64,000 bases of DNA from Stieleria sedimenti. GTDB taxonomy: Bacteria > Planctomycetota > Planctomycetia > Pirellulales > Pirellulaceae. Numbering within the stretch: the first letter of the stretch is position 1; each line of letters begins with the position of its first letter. Under the pieces are notes generated by a model, which ran no database searches, was not told where the DNA came from, and saw only the letters and a list, made by a program, of their open reading frames with translations. Shown in pieces: positions 47,814-56,561 of this stretch. The position numbers and the translations under genes are program-made. Where the stretch lies: contig NZ_JANZKV010000146.1 in the NCBI RefSeq assembly GCF_025060895.1, positions 54,395 to 118,394 of the forward strand, read 5' to 3'.

Positions 47814-49184
47814 ATGAACACGAACCATCCATCTGCCACCGCGACGCGGATTTCCAGGCGTGACTCATTGCAACGCGGCGTTTGCGGTGCCGCGGGCGTG
47901 CTGGCGGCCCATCAACTCGGATCCCAATTCGTCTCCGCCAAGCCGGCCAACACCACGCCGCGGTTCGGCGCGAAGTCGGCGAGCGCGAAGTCCGTCATCC
48001 AGGTGTTCTTGTGGGGGGGGATGTCTCACAACGATACCTGGGACCCGAAACCCGAGATGGGACGCGAGTACATGGGAGAGTTTGGGGATGTGCTGTCGAC
48101 CAACGTCGTTGGGATGCAGATCGGCGGATTGTTTCCCGAACTGGCCAAGCAGGCCGACAAGTATTCGCTGATCCGCAGCATGACGCACGGCATCAACGGC
48201 CATGAAACCGCGGCCTACCTGATGCAGACCGGCCACAGCGCCGGCGAACGGCTTGCCTATCCGAGCATCGGTGCCGTGTTTTCGCTGTTCAAGGGTCAGG
48301 ACTACACGGGAATGATCCCGCCCTACGTCGTGTTGACGAAACCTCAGGGCCGGTTTTCCGAAGAAGGATTCCTGGGGCCGAAATACAAGCCCTTTGCGAC
48401 CGGTGGCGACCCGGCGGCAGCCCGTTTCGAAGTGGAAGGCATCGTGGCTCGCGGCATCACGGACCAACGTCAATCGGCGCGTCGCGACTTTTTGGACAAG
48501 ATCAACACGATGGGCCGGCTGATGGACGGGCATCCTCAGTTGGCGGCCGCGGAGGAAGCCAAGGCACAGGCGTATGAGTTGATCCTGGGGCAAGGCAAGG
48601 AGGTGTTCGATCTAAGCAAGGAGAAACCGGCACTGCGAGATCGCTACGGTCGCCACACGTTTGGCCAGGACTGCCTGGTCGCGCGGCGGTTGGTCGAATC
48701 AGGCGTTCCCTACGTCGTGATCAACTATCCCGGCGGCTGGGATACACACAAGAATCACTTTGCGACGATGCGCCGACAATGCCCGGAACTGGACCAAGGC
48801 CTGGCCATGCTGCTGCAAGATTTGCACGATCGCGGATTGCTCGACAGCACCGTTGTCTGGTGCTGTGGCGAGTTCGGTCGCGGCCCGAAGGTTGATTGGC
48901 AGCCGCCTTGGAATGGCGGCCGCAACCACTACGGCAAAGTCTTCAGTGCCCTGCTGGCCGGCGGCGGATTCAGCGGCGGCCATGTCGTCGGATCATCTGA
49001 TGACAAAGCAGAGGAGGTCGCTGATCGTCCCGTCTATCCGGCGGATTTGCTGGGCAGCATCTATCAATTGGCCGGTATCGACGCGAATGCCGAATTGCCT
49101 CATCCGCTCGGCCTGGAAGCCCACGTGCTGCCCACCGAGTCCGAAGACGCACCATCCGCCGGACGTTTAACCGAAATCATGTAA
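47814..49184 (+). CDS. DUF1501 domain protein, Tat-exported
   Basis: 456 residues. The twin-arginine signal SRRDSLQRGVCGAAGVLAA is at about residues 14-32. The body matches DUF1501, a sulfatase/alkaline-phosphatase-superfamily-like family: VFLWGGMSHNDTWDPKPEMG, RSMTHGINGHETAAYLMQTG, NYPGGWDTHKNHF and VWCCGEFGRGPKVD. Metal-type Asp/His positions are present, but the substrate is unknown. It forms the standard two-gene unit with the preceding DUF1549/DUF1553 gene and is probably periplasmic. Confidence 0.92.
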   Translation: MNTNHPSATATRISRRDSLQRGVCGAAGVLAAHQLGSQFVSAKPANTTPRFGAKSASAKSVIQVFLWGGMSHNDTWDPKPEMGREYMGEFGDVLSTNVVGMQIGGLFPELAKQADKYSLIRSMTHGINGHETAAYLMQTGHSAGERLAYPSIGAVFSLFKGQDYTGMIPPYVVLTKPQGRFSEEGFLGPKYKPFATGGDPAAARFEVEGIVARGITDQRQSARRDFLDKINTMGRLMDGHPQLAAAEEAKAQAYELILGQGKEVFDLSKEKPALRDRYGRHTFGQDCLVARRLVESGVPYVVINYPGGWDTHKNHFATMRRQCPELDQGLAMLLQDLHDRGLLDSTVVWCCGEFGRGPKVDWQPPWNGGRNHYGKVFSALLAGGGFSGGHVVGSSDDKAEEVADRPVYPADLLGSIYQLAGIDANAELPHPLGLEAHVLPTESEDAPSAGRLTEIM

Positions 49185-49264
49185 ACAACGATCGGAAAAT
49201 GAGTGGGATAGGCTGCCAGCCTGTCGACTCGCGAAAGAGCCTTCAACTGGACAAGGAACGCACC

Positions 49265-51427
49265 ATGGACAAGTCGACTTGGATTCCGATCTTGGGACTG
49301 ACCCTCGTTCTGGTCGCGGCTCCCTGGGCAACGGCTCCCTGGGCGGCGGCTCAGCGGGCATCAGGCCAATCGGCACCGTACATCGGATTCGTCTATCCCG
49401 CCGGCGGTCAACAGGGCACCACGGTCGAAGTCAGAGTGGGCGGACAACGGATCGACGGCGCGCACGCCGCGCTGGTCAGTGGTGAGGGCGTGTCCGCCGA
49501 AGTCACCCAGTTTTATCGCAAGCTGAGCAACCAGGAAGTGACGTTGCTCAGGGAGCAGCTCAGGGAACTGCGGCGCGAAGTCGCTCAGCAGAAGAAAGCC
49601 GAACAGGAGGTGGACGAAGCGACCGAGCAGTTCATCGTCAGGCTCGAAAAGCGTATCGGCGAATGGGTCAACCGGCCGGCCTGTGAAGCGATTTCTAGCA
49701 TCGCGTTGGTCAAGATCGCGATCGACGGTGACGCCGAACCTGGGGCCAGGGAAATCCGCTTGATCGGCGCGCGCGGGATGACCAATCCGATGGTCTTTCA
49801 CGTCGGGCAACTGCCCGAGTACTCTCGCAAACCCATGCTGACGAGTCCGTTCCAGGTGCTCGGCAAAGAAGCTCTCGCGCAACGAAAGCGACCGGCGGAG
49901 GAAGTCGAGTCGAGGATCAAATTGCCCTGCACCGTCAATGGCCAGATCGCATCGGGTGAAGTCAACCGCTATCGCTTTGAGGCCCGTGCCGGTCAACGAC
50001 TCGTGATTTCCGCCCAGGCGCGGGCATTGGTTCCCTTCATTGCCGACGCTGTTCCAGGCTGGTTTCAGCCCGTGATGGCAGTTGATGACTCCGGCGGACA
50101 AGAACTGGCGTTCAACGACGACTACCGATTCAAGCCGGATCCGACGCTGTTTCTGGATGTGCCCCGGGACGGTGAGTACGTGTTGACGATCACCGACGCC
50201 CTGTACCGTGGTCGCGAAGATTTCGTCTATCGCATCTCGATCGGTCAGTTGCCCTTTGTCACCAGCGTCTTTCCGCTCGGACGCCGTGTCGGGCAATCAC
50301 CGGGGTTCGAACTATTCGGGCGGAATCTGGATCATGCCCAACTCTCCCCGCCTCCGCCCAACGCCGCCCCGGGGGTTTATCAAGCCGTTGCCGATGTCGA
50401 CGGCCTTGCCAGCAACACCTTTCCACTGGCTGTCGACTCGCTGCCAGAAGTTTTCGATCGCGAACCCAACAATCGCCCGGCCGATGCGCAGCCGGTCAAG
50501 CTTCCGATCATCCTCAACGGGCGTATCGATCGACCGGATGACTGGGACGTTTTCAGGATCAGCGCCGCCGCCGGCGATCGAATCGTGGCGGAGGTCCATG
50601 CCCGCAGACTCGATTCGGCGTTGGATTCGATGTTGAAAGTCACCGATTCGAGCGGCAAGCCGCTGGCCCTCAACGACGATCACATGGACGCCGCTGCCGG
50701 TTTGAACACGCACCACGCCGATGCCTATGTGGCGATCACCTTGCCCGAGGATGGAGATTATTTCGTGCATTTGGGCGACACGGCGCGCGACGGCGGACCG
50801 GATCATGCCTATCGCCTTCGCATCAGCCGTCCACGCCCCGACTTCGCCCTCCGCGCGGTCCCGTCGAGCATCAACCTGCGCGGCAAGTCGGCCGCCGCGG
50901 TCACCGTTTACGCGATCCGCCGGGATGGATTCGAAGGTCCGATCAACCTGACTGTCGAAGATCTACCGGCCGGTTTCAGCTCGGCACCGGCAACGCTGAA
51001 AGCCCATCAGAACGAAGCCAAACTTTATGTCAGAAGCAATCGGAACGTCATCGATCAACCGGTGGACCTGACGATCGTCGGCCGCGCGAAGATGCTCAAT
51101 CGCACGGTCGCACATCCGGCGGTCCCGGCGGAGGATCGCATGCAGGCGTTCCTGTGGCGTCATCTCGTTCCCGCCCAAGATTTGAAGGCCCTGGTGATCA
51201 ACGCCGCCTCGGGACGGCCGCCCACACGCGTCCGGCCGCCCAAGCTGGAACGGACGGATCTGCCGAGTGAGCCGCCGCAGTTCTCCAAGAACCAAGTGGC
51301 GGGGCGATTGAGGCAGCTCAACCTACTGTTTGACGAGTGGCTGCTGACCGATGACTTCTACCGTCGGAAGGTGGCGCAGTGCGAGGTCTACGGGCCGGCA
51401 GAACCCGTGGTGGCGAAGAAAAAATAG
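49265..51427 (+). CDS. secreted pre-peptidase C-terminal (PPC) domain protein
   Basis: 720 residues from ATG 49265 (AAGGA 7 bases upstream). Signal peptide LGLTLVLVAAPWATAPWAAA, partly built by a 15-bp duplication. Order: an IPT/TIG-like N-terminal domain (FVYPAGGQQGTTVEVRVGGQ), a charged coiled coil (LLREQLRELRREVAQQKKAE, about residues 97-116), and at least two PPC beta-sandwich domains (NRYRFEARAGQRLVISAQAR, DWDVFRISAAAGDRIVAEVH). Such proteins follow DUF1549/DUF1501 pairs in planctomycetes. It is probably an extracellular binding or scaffold partner; no protease residues are seen. Confidence 0.82.
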   Translation: MDKSTWIPILGLTLVLVAAPWATAPWAAAQRASGQSAPYIGFVYPAGGQQGTTVEVRVGGQRIDGAHAALVSGEGVSAEVTQFYRKLSNQEVTLLREQLRELRREVAQQKKAEQEVDEATEQFIVRLEKRIGEWVNRPACEAISSIALVKIAIDGDAEPGAREIRLIGARGMTNPMVFHVGQLPEYSRKPMLTSPFQVLGKEALAQRKRPAEEVESRIKLPCTVNGQIASGEVNRYRFEARAGQRLVISAQARALVPFIADAVPGWFQPVMAVDDSGGQELAFNDDYRFKPDPTLFLDVPRDGEYVLTITDALYRGREDFVYRISIGQLPFVTSVFPLGRRVGQSPGFELFGRNLDHAQLSPPPPNAAPGVYQAVADVDGLASNTFPLAVDSLPEVFDREPNNRPADAQPVKLPIILNGRIDRPDDWDVFRISAAAGDRIVAEVHARRLDSALDSMLKVTDSSGKPLALNDDHMDAAAGLNTHHADAYVAITLPEDGDYFVHLGDTARDGGPDHAYRLRISRPRPDFALRAVPSSINLRGKSAAAVTVYAIRRDGFEGPINLTVEDLPAGFSSAPATLKAHQNEAKLYVRSNRNVIDQPVDLTIVGRAKMLNRTVAHPAVPAEDRMQAFLWRHLVPAQDLKALVINAASGRPPTRVRPPKLERTDLPSEPPQFSKNQVAGRLRQLNLLFDEWLLTDDFYRRKVAQCEVYGPAEPVVAKKK
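49318..49347. repeat. 15-bp tandem duplication in a signal peptide
   Basis: GGCTCCCTGGGCAAC (49318-49332) is followed by GGCTCCCTGGGCGGC (49333-49347), giving the repeat APWATAPWAA in frame within the signal peptide of the PPC protein. Confidence 0.8.
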
Positions 51428-51895
51428 CAGTGCTCCATGCAAACTTCGTCACTCGGCAATTGTCGCACCGCTGAAATCGCCGAACGCGAACGCGAATGCG
51501 TTCACGATCCTGATTCTCGCTCGGCGAAGTTTCTGGTCCCTGCTTCATCGCGCCCAAGCGGCTGTTCGAGCAGCGGGATTCGTTGTGACGGAGGGGCGGA
51601 CGTCGAAAGTGAAAAATTTACAGTCGTTTGAAAATTTGGGTGTGCTTGCCGGCGATTCCGGTTGCCTTCGACCGACTTGCCCGATCGAAAATCCCGTTTT
51701 TCTTTCCACGCACGCCGTCCTGCATTTCCGCCACTGATCGTGTCGGCGGAAAGAGACGATGCGTCGCGGCCTTTTGGCATGCCGGTTGCTTTCCTGGTTG
51801 CAGCCCGCCGTTGGACGACCCCTTGGGACGATCAACGCGAACGGCCTTGGAAGAGTCAGGATGACCCGCAATCAGAATTCAGGAGGAATTCGACC
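51428..51895. other. 468-bp gap with no supported gene
   Basis: No frame with a ribosome site and recognisable product was found on either strand. The right part must contain the promoter of the OmpH-like gene; no convincing -35/-10 pair could be fixed. Confidence 0.5.
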
Positions 51896-52645
51896 ATGTT
51901 TCAATCTCACATCCCGCCCGGTGGTTCAATGGAAGTCGCACGATGTTCAGGGCAACGATGTTCAGGGCAACGGATTGCAACGGTGCACGCGTTCGGCAAC
52001 ACCGCCCTCGCGTGCGCCCTGTTCGCCGTTTGTGCCGTGGCGATGTCGCCGGTTTCGGCCCAGCAAGCGGTTTCCGCACAGCAAGTCCCGCCATTGGATC
52101 AACCCGGTCACCGCTTTGCGGTGATCGATGTCGGATATGTGTTTAAAAATCTTCCGGCGATTCAAGCACAAATCAGCAAGGTCAAAGCCGAACTGCAACA
52201 ACACGAAGCCGAGTTGAAGCAGAAGAGGGATGCATTGAACCAGGCTGCGATCCGTCTGAAATCGATGACGCCCGGAACGGCGGAATACAACCGACAAGAA
52301 GAACTCGTTGCGGATCTGGATTCGAAGCTGCGGTTGGACATGCGACGCCGCCACAACGAGATGAGTGAGGCCGAGGCGAAGATCTACTACGACAACTATC
52401 AGAGCCTGAATGCGGCGGTGAAGGCCGTTGCTGTCCACAACAACATCAACGTGGTGTTGCGTATCAATGGTGAAGACGTCGATTCGCAGAAACGCGATTC
52501 GGTGATGCGTGACGTCATGAGGAACATCGTCTTTCACGACCCCGCCATCAACATCACCGACACCGTGATGCGGTACTTGGAACAGCAGACGAAGACGTCG
52601 CAAGCTGCCGCGGGATTCGGTGCCACTGCGGGGACACAACGTTGA
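51896..52645 (+). CDS. OmpH/Skp-family periplasmic chaperone-like protein
   Basis: 249 residues from ATG 51896, which has a strong AGGAGGAATTCGACC ribosome site. After a signal region (ACALFAVCAVAMSPVSAQQA) comes VIDVGYVFKNLPAIQAQIS, the first strand and helix of the Skp fold. A long coiled coil follows (KAELQQHEAELKQKRDALNQ), then a strand region NNINVVLRINGEDVD and a C-terminal helix. Skp/OmpH proteins hold unfolded outer-membrane proteins in the periplasm. Stand-alone here, not next to bamA, so a specialised variant is possible. The N-terminus carries a 15-bp duplication (CSGQRCSGQR). Confidence 0.85.
   Translation: MFQSHIPPGGSMEVARCSGQRCSGQRIATVHAFGNTALACALFAVCAVAMSPVSAQQAVSAQQVPPLDQPGHRFAVIDVGYVFKNLPAIQAQISKVKAELQQHEAELKQKRDALNQAAIRLKSMTPGTAEYNRQEELVADLDSKLRLDMRRRHNEMSEAEAKIYYDNYQSLNAAVKAVAVHNNINVVLRINGEDVDSQKRDSVMRDVMRNIVFHDPAINITDTVMRYLEQQTKTSQAAAGFGATAGTQR
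51942..51971. repeat. 15-bp exact tandem duplication in the OmpH-like gene
   Basis: GATGTTCAGGGCAAC is present twice, 51942-51956 and 51957-51971, in frame, duplicating the residues CSGQR before the hydrophobic core of the signal peptide. Confidence 0.85.
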
Positions 52646-52824
52646 TACGTTGGCGGTACGGCCGGACAGGCTGCGGTGGGGGCAAACGGAGGGGGGGCCA
52701 GATGGACGGGGGCACCCGGGATGAAGGGCAACGCGAAATCGCTGGTGACGCGGACGCGCCAAACTTGATACACCTGGAGAGTCCGTTGCGCCACGTACGT
52801 TCCATTGCAAGCATTCGATTTGAT

Positions 52825-53757
52825 ATGAGTCTCCAATCCCCCGAACCGTCTGCCAAGTATTCGGACACACAAACGTTTGAAGCGGGGACCCTCCGCGTCG
52901 ATGAAGGGGTCACGCCTGCGGATCGCCAAGCCCCCAAACGAGCGTTTTTGAATGTGATTCGCAGCCGCGCCGACATCGGTGTCAACGCATTTTTGGAAGA
53001 TCGAACCGTGATCGGCCGTAATCCGACGTGCACGTTTCCGTTGCACGATCTAAAGGTGTCCGGATATCACGCGGCCATTACGCCCAGTGGCGACGGCGAG
53101 TTTGTCTTGGAAGACTTGAATTCGACCAATGGAACACGCGTCGACTCCATGCCGCTGATCGGTCGCAGGACGTTGCGGGATGGTGACAAGATCTTCGTCG
53201 GGGAAACGGTGATACGTTTTTCACTGGCCGACGAGCTGGACATCGATTTTCACAGCGAAGTCGCAACCCTCGTCGGCAGGGATCCGCTGACCGATCTACC
53301 CTCGAAACGACGCTTCGACGAAGCGTTGGAGTTTTCGCTACAGAGTTCGCAACGCCGCGGCGTACCGCTGGCCGTTTTGATGATGGACATGGATGGCGTC
53401 AAGCAAATCAACGACACCTATGGGCATCTTTACGGCGCGCACGTCATTGGTGAAACCGGGCGGCTGATTGCAAACGTGCTGGGATCTCGGGGACAAGCGT
53501 GTCGGTTCGGCGGCGATGAATTTAGCGCCTTCCTGCCCGGCCATGACCTGGAGGCCGCCCTTGGGATCGGAGAACAGATTCGCGTTGCGGTCGAATCGGC
53601 GGGATTTGAAAAGAACGGTGTCGCACTGCGGCCCACGATCAGTATTGGCGTGTCCTGTTTTCATCTGACGGCTACCGATACGCTATCGCTGGTCACCGCC
53701 GCCGATGCGGCACTCTATCGAGCCAAAGCGCGCGGAAAGAATTGCGTGACCTCGTAA
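52825..53757 (+). CDS. FHA-GGDEF protein (putative diguanylate cyclase)
   Basis: 310 residues from ATG 52825; the frame is open to 52642 and no start has a good ribosome site, so the start is uncertain. The FHA domain (about residues 55-150) shows VIGRNPTCTFPLHDLKVSGY followed by HAAI, then LEDLNSTNGTRV, the phosphothreonine-binding pattern. The GGDEF domain (about 165-305) has DPLTDLPSKRRFDEAL, MMDMDGVKQINDTYGH, RFGGDEFSAF (GGDEF at 229-233) and DAALYRAKARGKN. The usual GHxxGD is GHLYGAH here, so the Asp that contacts the guanine base is missing, and no RxxD inhibitory site precedes GGDEF. Cyclic-di-GMP synthesis is likely but may be weak or altered. Confidence 0.85.
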   Translation: MSLQSPEPSAKYSDTQTFEAGTLRVDEGVTPADRQAPKRAFLNVIRSRADIGVNAFLEDRTVIGRNPTCTFPLHDLKVSGYHAAITPSGDGEFVLEDLNSTNGTRVDSMPLIGRRTLRDGDKIFVGETVIRFSLADELDIDFHSEVATLVGRDPLTDLPSKRRFDEALEFSLQSSQRRGVPLAVLMMDMDGVKQINDTYGHLYGAHVIGETGRLIANVLGSRGQACRFGGDEFSAFLPGHDLEAALGIGEQIRVAVESAGFEKNGVALRPTISIGVSCFHLTATDTLSLVTAADAALYRAKARGKNCVTS

Positions 53758-53976
53758 GTCCGCTCGAATCCGCCGCGCAACGAGTTCGCCGACCTTACCG
53801 CCACCGCCGGCAATTTTCGCCCGGCAACTTTTTCGCCCTGATGGGGTTGCGGCGACACCTCGACGAAACCTACATCATTTTGTGCGGCTTGAGCGAGCAC
53901 CTGAAAGACATTCTCGAAGCCTGCAAGCCCCCAATAAAGCCGGGATGTTCGCCATGGTAAACACGGTCGACGAACT

Positions 53977-56070
53977 CTACATCAGCGGAAGGTTCCGTTT
54001 GCGAATGCCGGTCGCGTCGAAGTAGGCGTTGGCGATCGCGGCGGCGACCGGGACCGTGACGGGTTCGCCGACGCCGACCGATGGATTCTCGGTTTGCCCG
54101 ACAAGAAGGGTCTGCACTTCCGGAGCGTCTTTCGAGCTCAAAATCGGGTATCTGCCAAACCGAGCGTTGCTTACTGCTGCGTCTTCGATTTGCACGGCTT
54201 CACCGAGACTGTAGCTGGTCGCCATCGTGACACCGCCCTCGGCCTGTTTGCGGACCCCTTCTGGATTGACGACAAAGCCGCAATCGATGGCGGTGAGGAC
54301 CTTGGCAACTCGAATTGACTTTCCGTCCGGATCGGCATCCACCTCGGCCAGTTGTGCCACGTAGGTTTTGTCGCGGTACAAACAGCACGCCAAGCCGAAT
54401 CCGTGGCCGGTCTTGGCGGGGGCGGTGGAAGGCGTCCAATTCGAATGCGCCGCCAAGGCACGCAAGGTTGCGGCAAGACGGGGCAGGTGCTCGCCTAACG
54501 CCCGCAATCGGAACGTCAACGGATCGATGCCCGCGGCGTAGGCCAATTCATCGATGAACGACTCGCGTGCGAACGCATTGATCGGGCTGCCCAATCCGCG
54601 GAACGATCCGATCCGGACTCCCGAGGGAACCAAGGTGAAGCGGGTGCGATGAAAATCGCTGGGGTAGAAGGATTGCAGATCGCGTGTGCTGCTGAACTTG
54701 CCACCGGCGGCGGCCAAGCAGTAGTCCCAGGAGACCAACCGGCCGTCGTTGCTGATTCCCGCCTCGACCTCCATCCGCGCGGCAGGTCGAAATGACGATT
54801 GAGTAAAATCCTCTTTCCGTGTCCAGACGACGCGGACGGGACGCCCGACCGCGCGTGAAAGCAGCGCCGCTTCGCGCGCCGCGTCGCTATCGTTTTTGCG
54901 TCCGAATGCGCCGCCGATTTCGGCGACGGTGACATGCACCTTTTCTGGCGACAAACCCAACAACTCCGCGATCTGCTGGCGAACGCCGAACGGCCGTTGT
55001 GTTGATGCATGAACCCATGCTTCGCCGCCTTCGACCTTTGCCCAGGCGGCTTGTGGTTCGAGCGCGGCATGGTAGACGAACGCCGTTTCGTAGACGGCTT
55101 GCAATTTCCGATGCGATCGATTCGATGCTTGAGCCGCGTCACCCTGCTCGTGAACCAACTCGGCGTGCGGGCATGCAGCTTCGAGTTGGGACCGGATGTC
55201 GGCATCACTGAATGCTCGACCGCGTTCCCATCGGGCCTGCAACAGGTCGACCGCCTTGTGTGCGACGCTCTCCGTTTCGGCAACGACGCCGACAAAATCG
55301 TCCTGCCGGACGGTTTGGACGAAACCGGCAAGAGCTTTCGCCCGACTCGCGTCCAACCCGACGAGGCGTGCGTCCCAGGCGGGCGGACGCAAGACGGCTC
55401 CGTGCAACATTCCCGGCGACGAAAAGTCGGTTCCGTAGATGGCGGCCCCCGTCACGCGTTGAATCCCGTCGACCCGCGCGATGCCTTTGCCGACGAATCG
55501 ATAGTCGTCCGGGTTCTTGGGTTCCGGTTCGTGCTCCAGGATATCGACCAGTGGAGATTCCTTGACCAATTCGCCCAGGTCGATCGATTGTCCCGTCGGT
55601 CCCAGCACTCGGCCGCCCTGAAGTTTGACATGCGTTTCGGACACACCCCATCGCTCTGCCGCCCGTCGTTGCAAGAGCACACGCGCGCGTGACCCGGCGC
55701 GTCGGAATCTCGGACGCATCATCTCGGTCGACATGCTCGCATAGGTGCCGGCGTCAAAGGGAACGCGATCGGTGTCCCCCATGATCAACTGCACTCGATC
55801 CAAGGGGAGGTCGAGTTCTTCTGCAATCACTTGAATAAAACCGGTGCGGGTTGACTGGCCATATTCCACCTTGCCCGTAAACCCCGTGGCGATTCCATCA
55901 CTCCCCACGTGCAACCAGACTTCGAGCCGCGGATCTTCGGGCGACACGGCTCCGCCGACGCTCGCAGGCCTGGCCAGCACGATCAAGCCGCCCAGCAGGC
56001 TTGTGAGCCACTCTCGACGTGAAAGCTTCAACCCGTTCGCCTGCAGGTCAATCTCCGCCTTCCCATCCAT
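53977..56070 (-). CDS. xanthine-dehydrogenase-family molybdopterin-binding subunit (IorB-like, Tat-exported)
   Basis: 697 residues from ATG 56070, one base inside the previous stop (TGATG), with GAGG 8 bases ahead. A twin-arginine signal SRREWLTSLLGGLIVLARPA is near the N-terminus. Two Ald_Xan_dh_C2-type halves follow: TGKVEYGQSTRTGFIQVIAE, LRPPAWDARLV, AEIGGAFGRKNDSDAAREAA (Moco loop) and the C-terminal GVGEPVTVPVAAAIANA with the catalytic-type Glu. This is the isoquinoline-1-oxidoreductase/aldehyde-oxidase branch, whose members hydroxylate or oxidise heterocycles or aldehydes outside the cytoplasm. Only a [2Fe-2S] partner is present, no FAD subunit. Substrate unknown. Confidence 0.88.
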   Translation of the reverse strand: MDGKAEIDLQANGLKLSRREWLTSLLGGLIVLARPASVGGAVSPEDPRLEVWLHVGSDGIATGFTGKVEYGQSTRTGFIQVIAEELDLPLDRVQLIMGDTDRVPFDAGTYASMSTEMMRPRFRRAGSRARVLLQRRAAERWGVSETHVKLQGGRVLGPTGQSIDLGELVKESPLVDILEHEPEPKNPDDYRFVGKGIARVDGIQRVTGAAIYGTDFSSPGMLHGAVLRPPAWDARLVGLDASRAKALAGFVQTVRQDDFVGVVAETESVAHKAVDLLQARWERGRAFSDADIRSQLEAACPHAELVHEQGDAAQASNRSHRKLQAVYETAFVYHAALEPQAAWAKVEGGEAWVHASTQRPFGVRQQIAELLGLSPEKVHVTVAEIGGAFGRKNDSDAAREAALLSRAVGRPVRVVWTRKEDFTQSSFRPAARMEVEAGISNDGRLVSWDYCLAAAGGKFSSTRDLQSFYPSDFHRTRFTLVPSGVRIGSFRGLGSPINAFARESFIDELAYAAGIDPLTFRLRALGEHLPRLAATLRALAAHSNWTPSTAPAKTGHGFGLACCLYRDKTYVAQLAEVDADPDGKSIRVAKVLTAIDCGFVVNPEGVRKQAEGGVTMATSYSLGEAVQIEDAAVSNARFGRYPILSSKDAPEVQTLLVGQTENPSVGVGEPVTVPVAAAIANAYFDATGIRKRNLPLM

Positions 56071-56561
56071 CACGCAGACCTCGATTGCTTGGTTGCCGCG
56101 CTGATGACCGCTGCGACGATTCGCTGATACGATCCACAACGGCAGAGATGCTGGCGGAGTGCCTGCCGCACTTCCGCTTGCTCCGGTACCCGACCATCAA
56201 GTCTGGCAAGAAACCCACACACTTCTAAGATCATGCCGGGCGTGCAAAACCCGCATTGAAACGCTTCGTGTTCCAGGAAGGCCTGTTGGATGGGGGAAAG
56301 TTGCCCGTCCCGTGCGAGTCCCTCGATGGTTTCAACGCTCTTGCCCTCGGCGCGGCTGAGATGCGTGGTGCAAGCACGGACGGGAGTGCCGTCCAGCAGA
56401 ACGGTACAGGCACCGCAGGCTCCGTACCCACAACCGCACTTGGTTCCAGTCAGCCCCAACGTTTCGCGCAAAAATTCCAGCAAGTGCATGTCGTCAGGCA
56501 CGTCGGCCTGCTGCTCGGTCCCGTTGACCGAAACGACGATCTGACGCATCGGTTGACTCAT
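56070..56561 (-). CDS. [2Fe-2S] subunit of the xanthine-dehydrogenase-family oxidoreductase
   Basis: 163 residues from ATG 56561, overlapping the hemG stop as ATGA; a longer upstream frame is only overlap. The plant-type cluster is CGCGYGACGACTVLLDG (about residues 43-59), and the second cluster is CGFCTPGMILEVCG with LCRCGSYQRI near the end. It relays electrons from the molybdopterin centre of the next gene's product. Coupling of both stops and starts indicates a fixed complex ratio. Confidence 0.93.
   Translation of the reverse strand: MSQPMRQIVVSVNGTEQQADVPDDMHLLEFLRETLGLTGTKCGCGYGACGACTVLLDGTPVRACTTHLSRAEGKSVETIEGLARDGQLSPIQQAFLEHEAFQCGFCTPGMILEVCGFLARLDGRVPEQAEVRQALRQHLCRCGSYQRIVAAVISAATKQSRSA

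Noticed and set aside
53742..53960. 72-codon rightward frame after the GGDEF gene
   Set aside because: It overlaps the GGDEF C-terminus in another frame and has no ribosome site or protein-like pattern.
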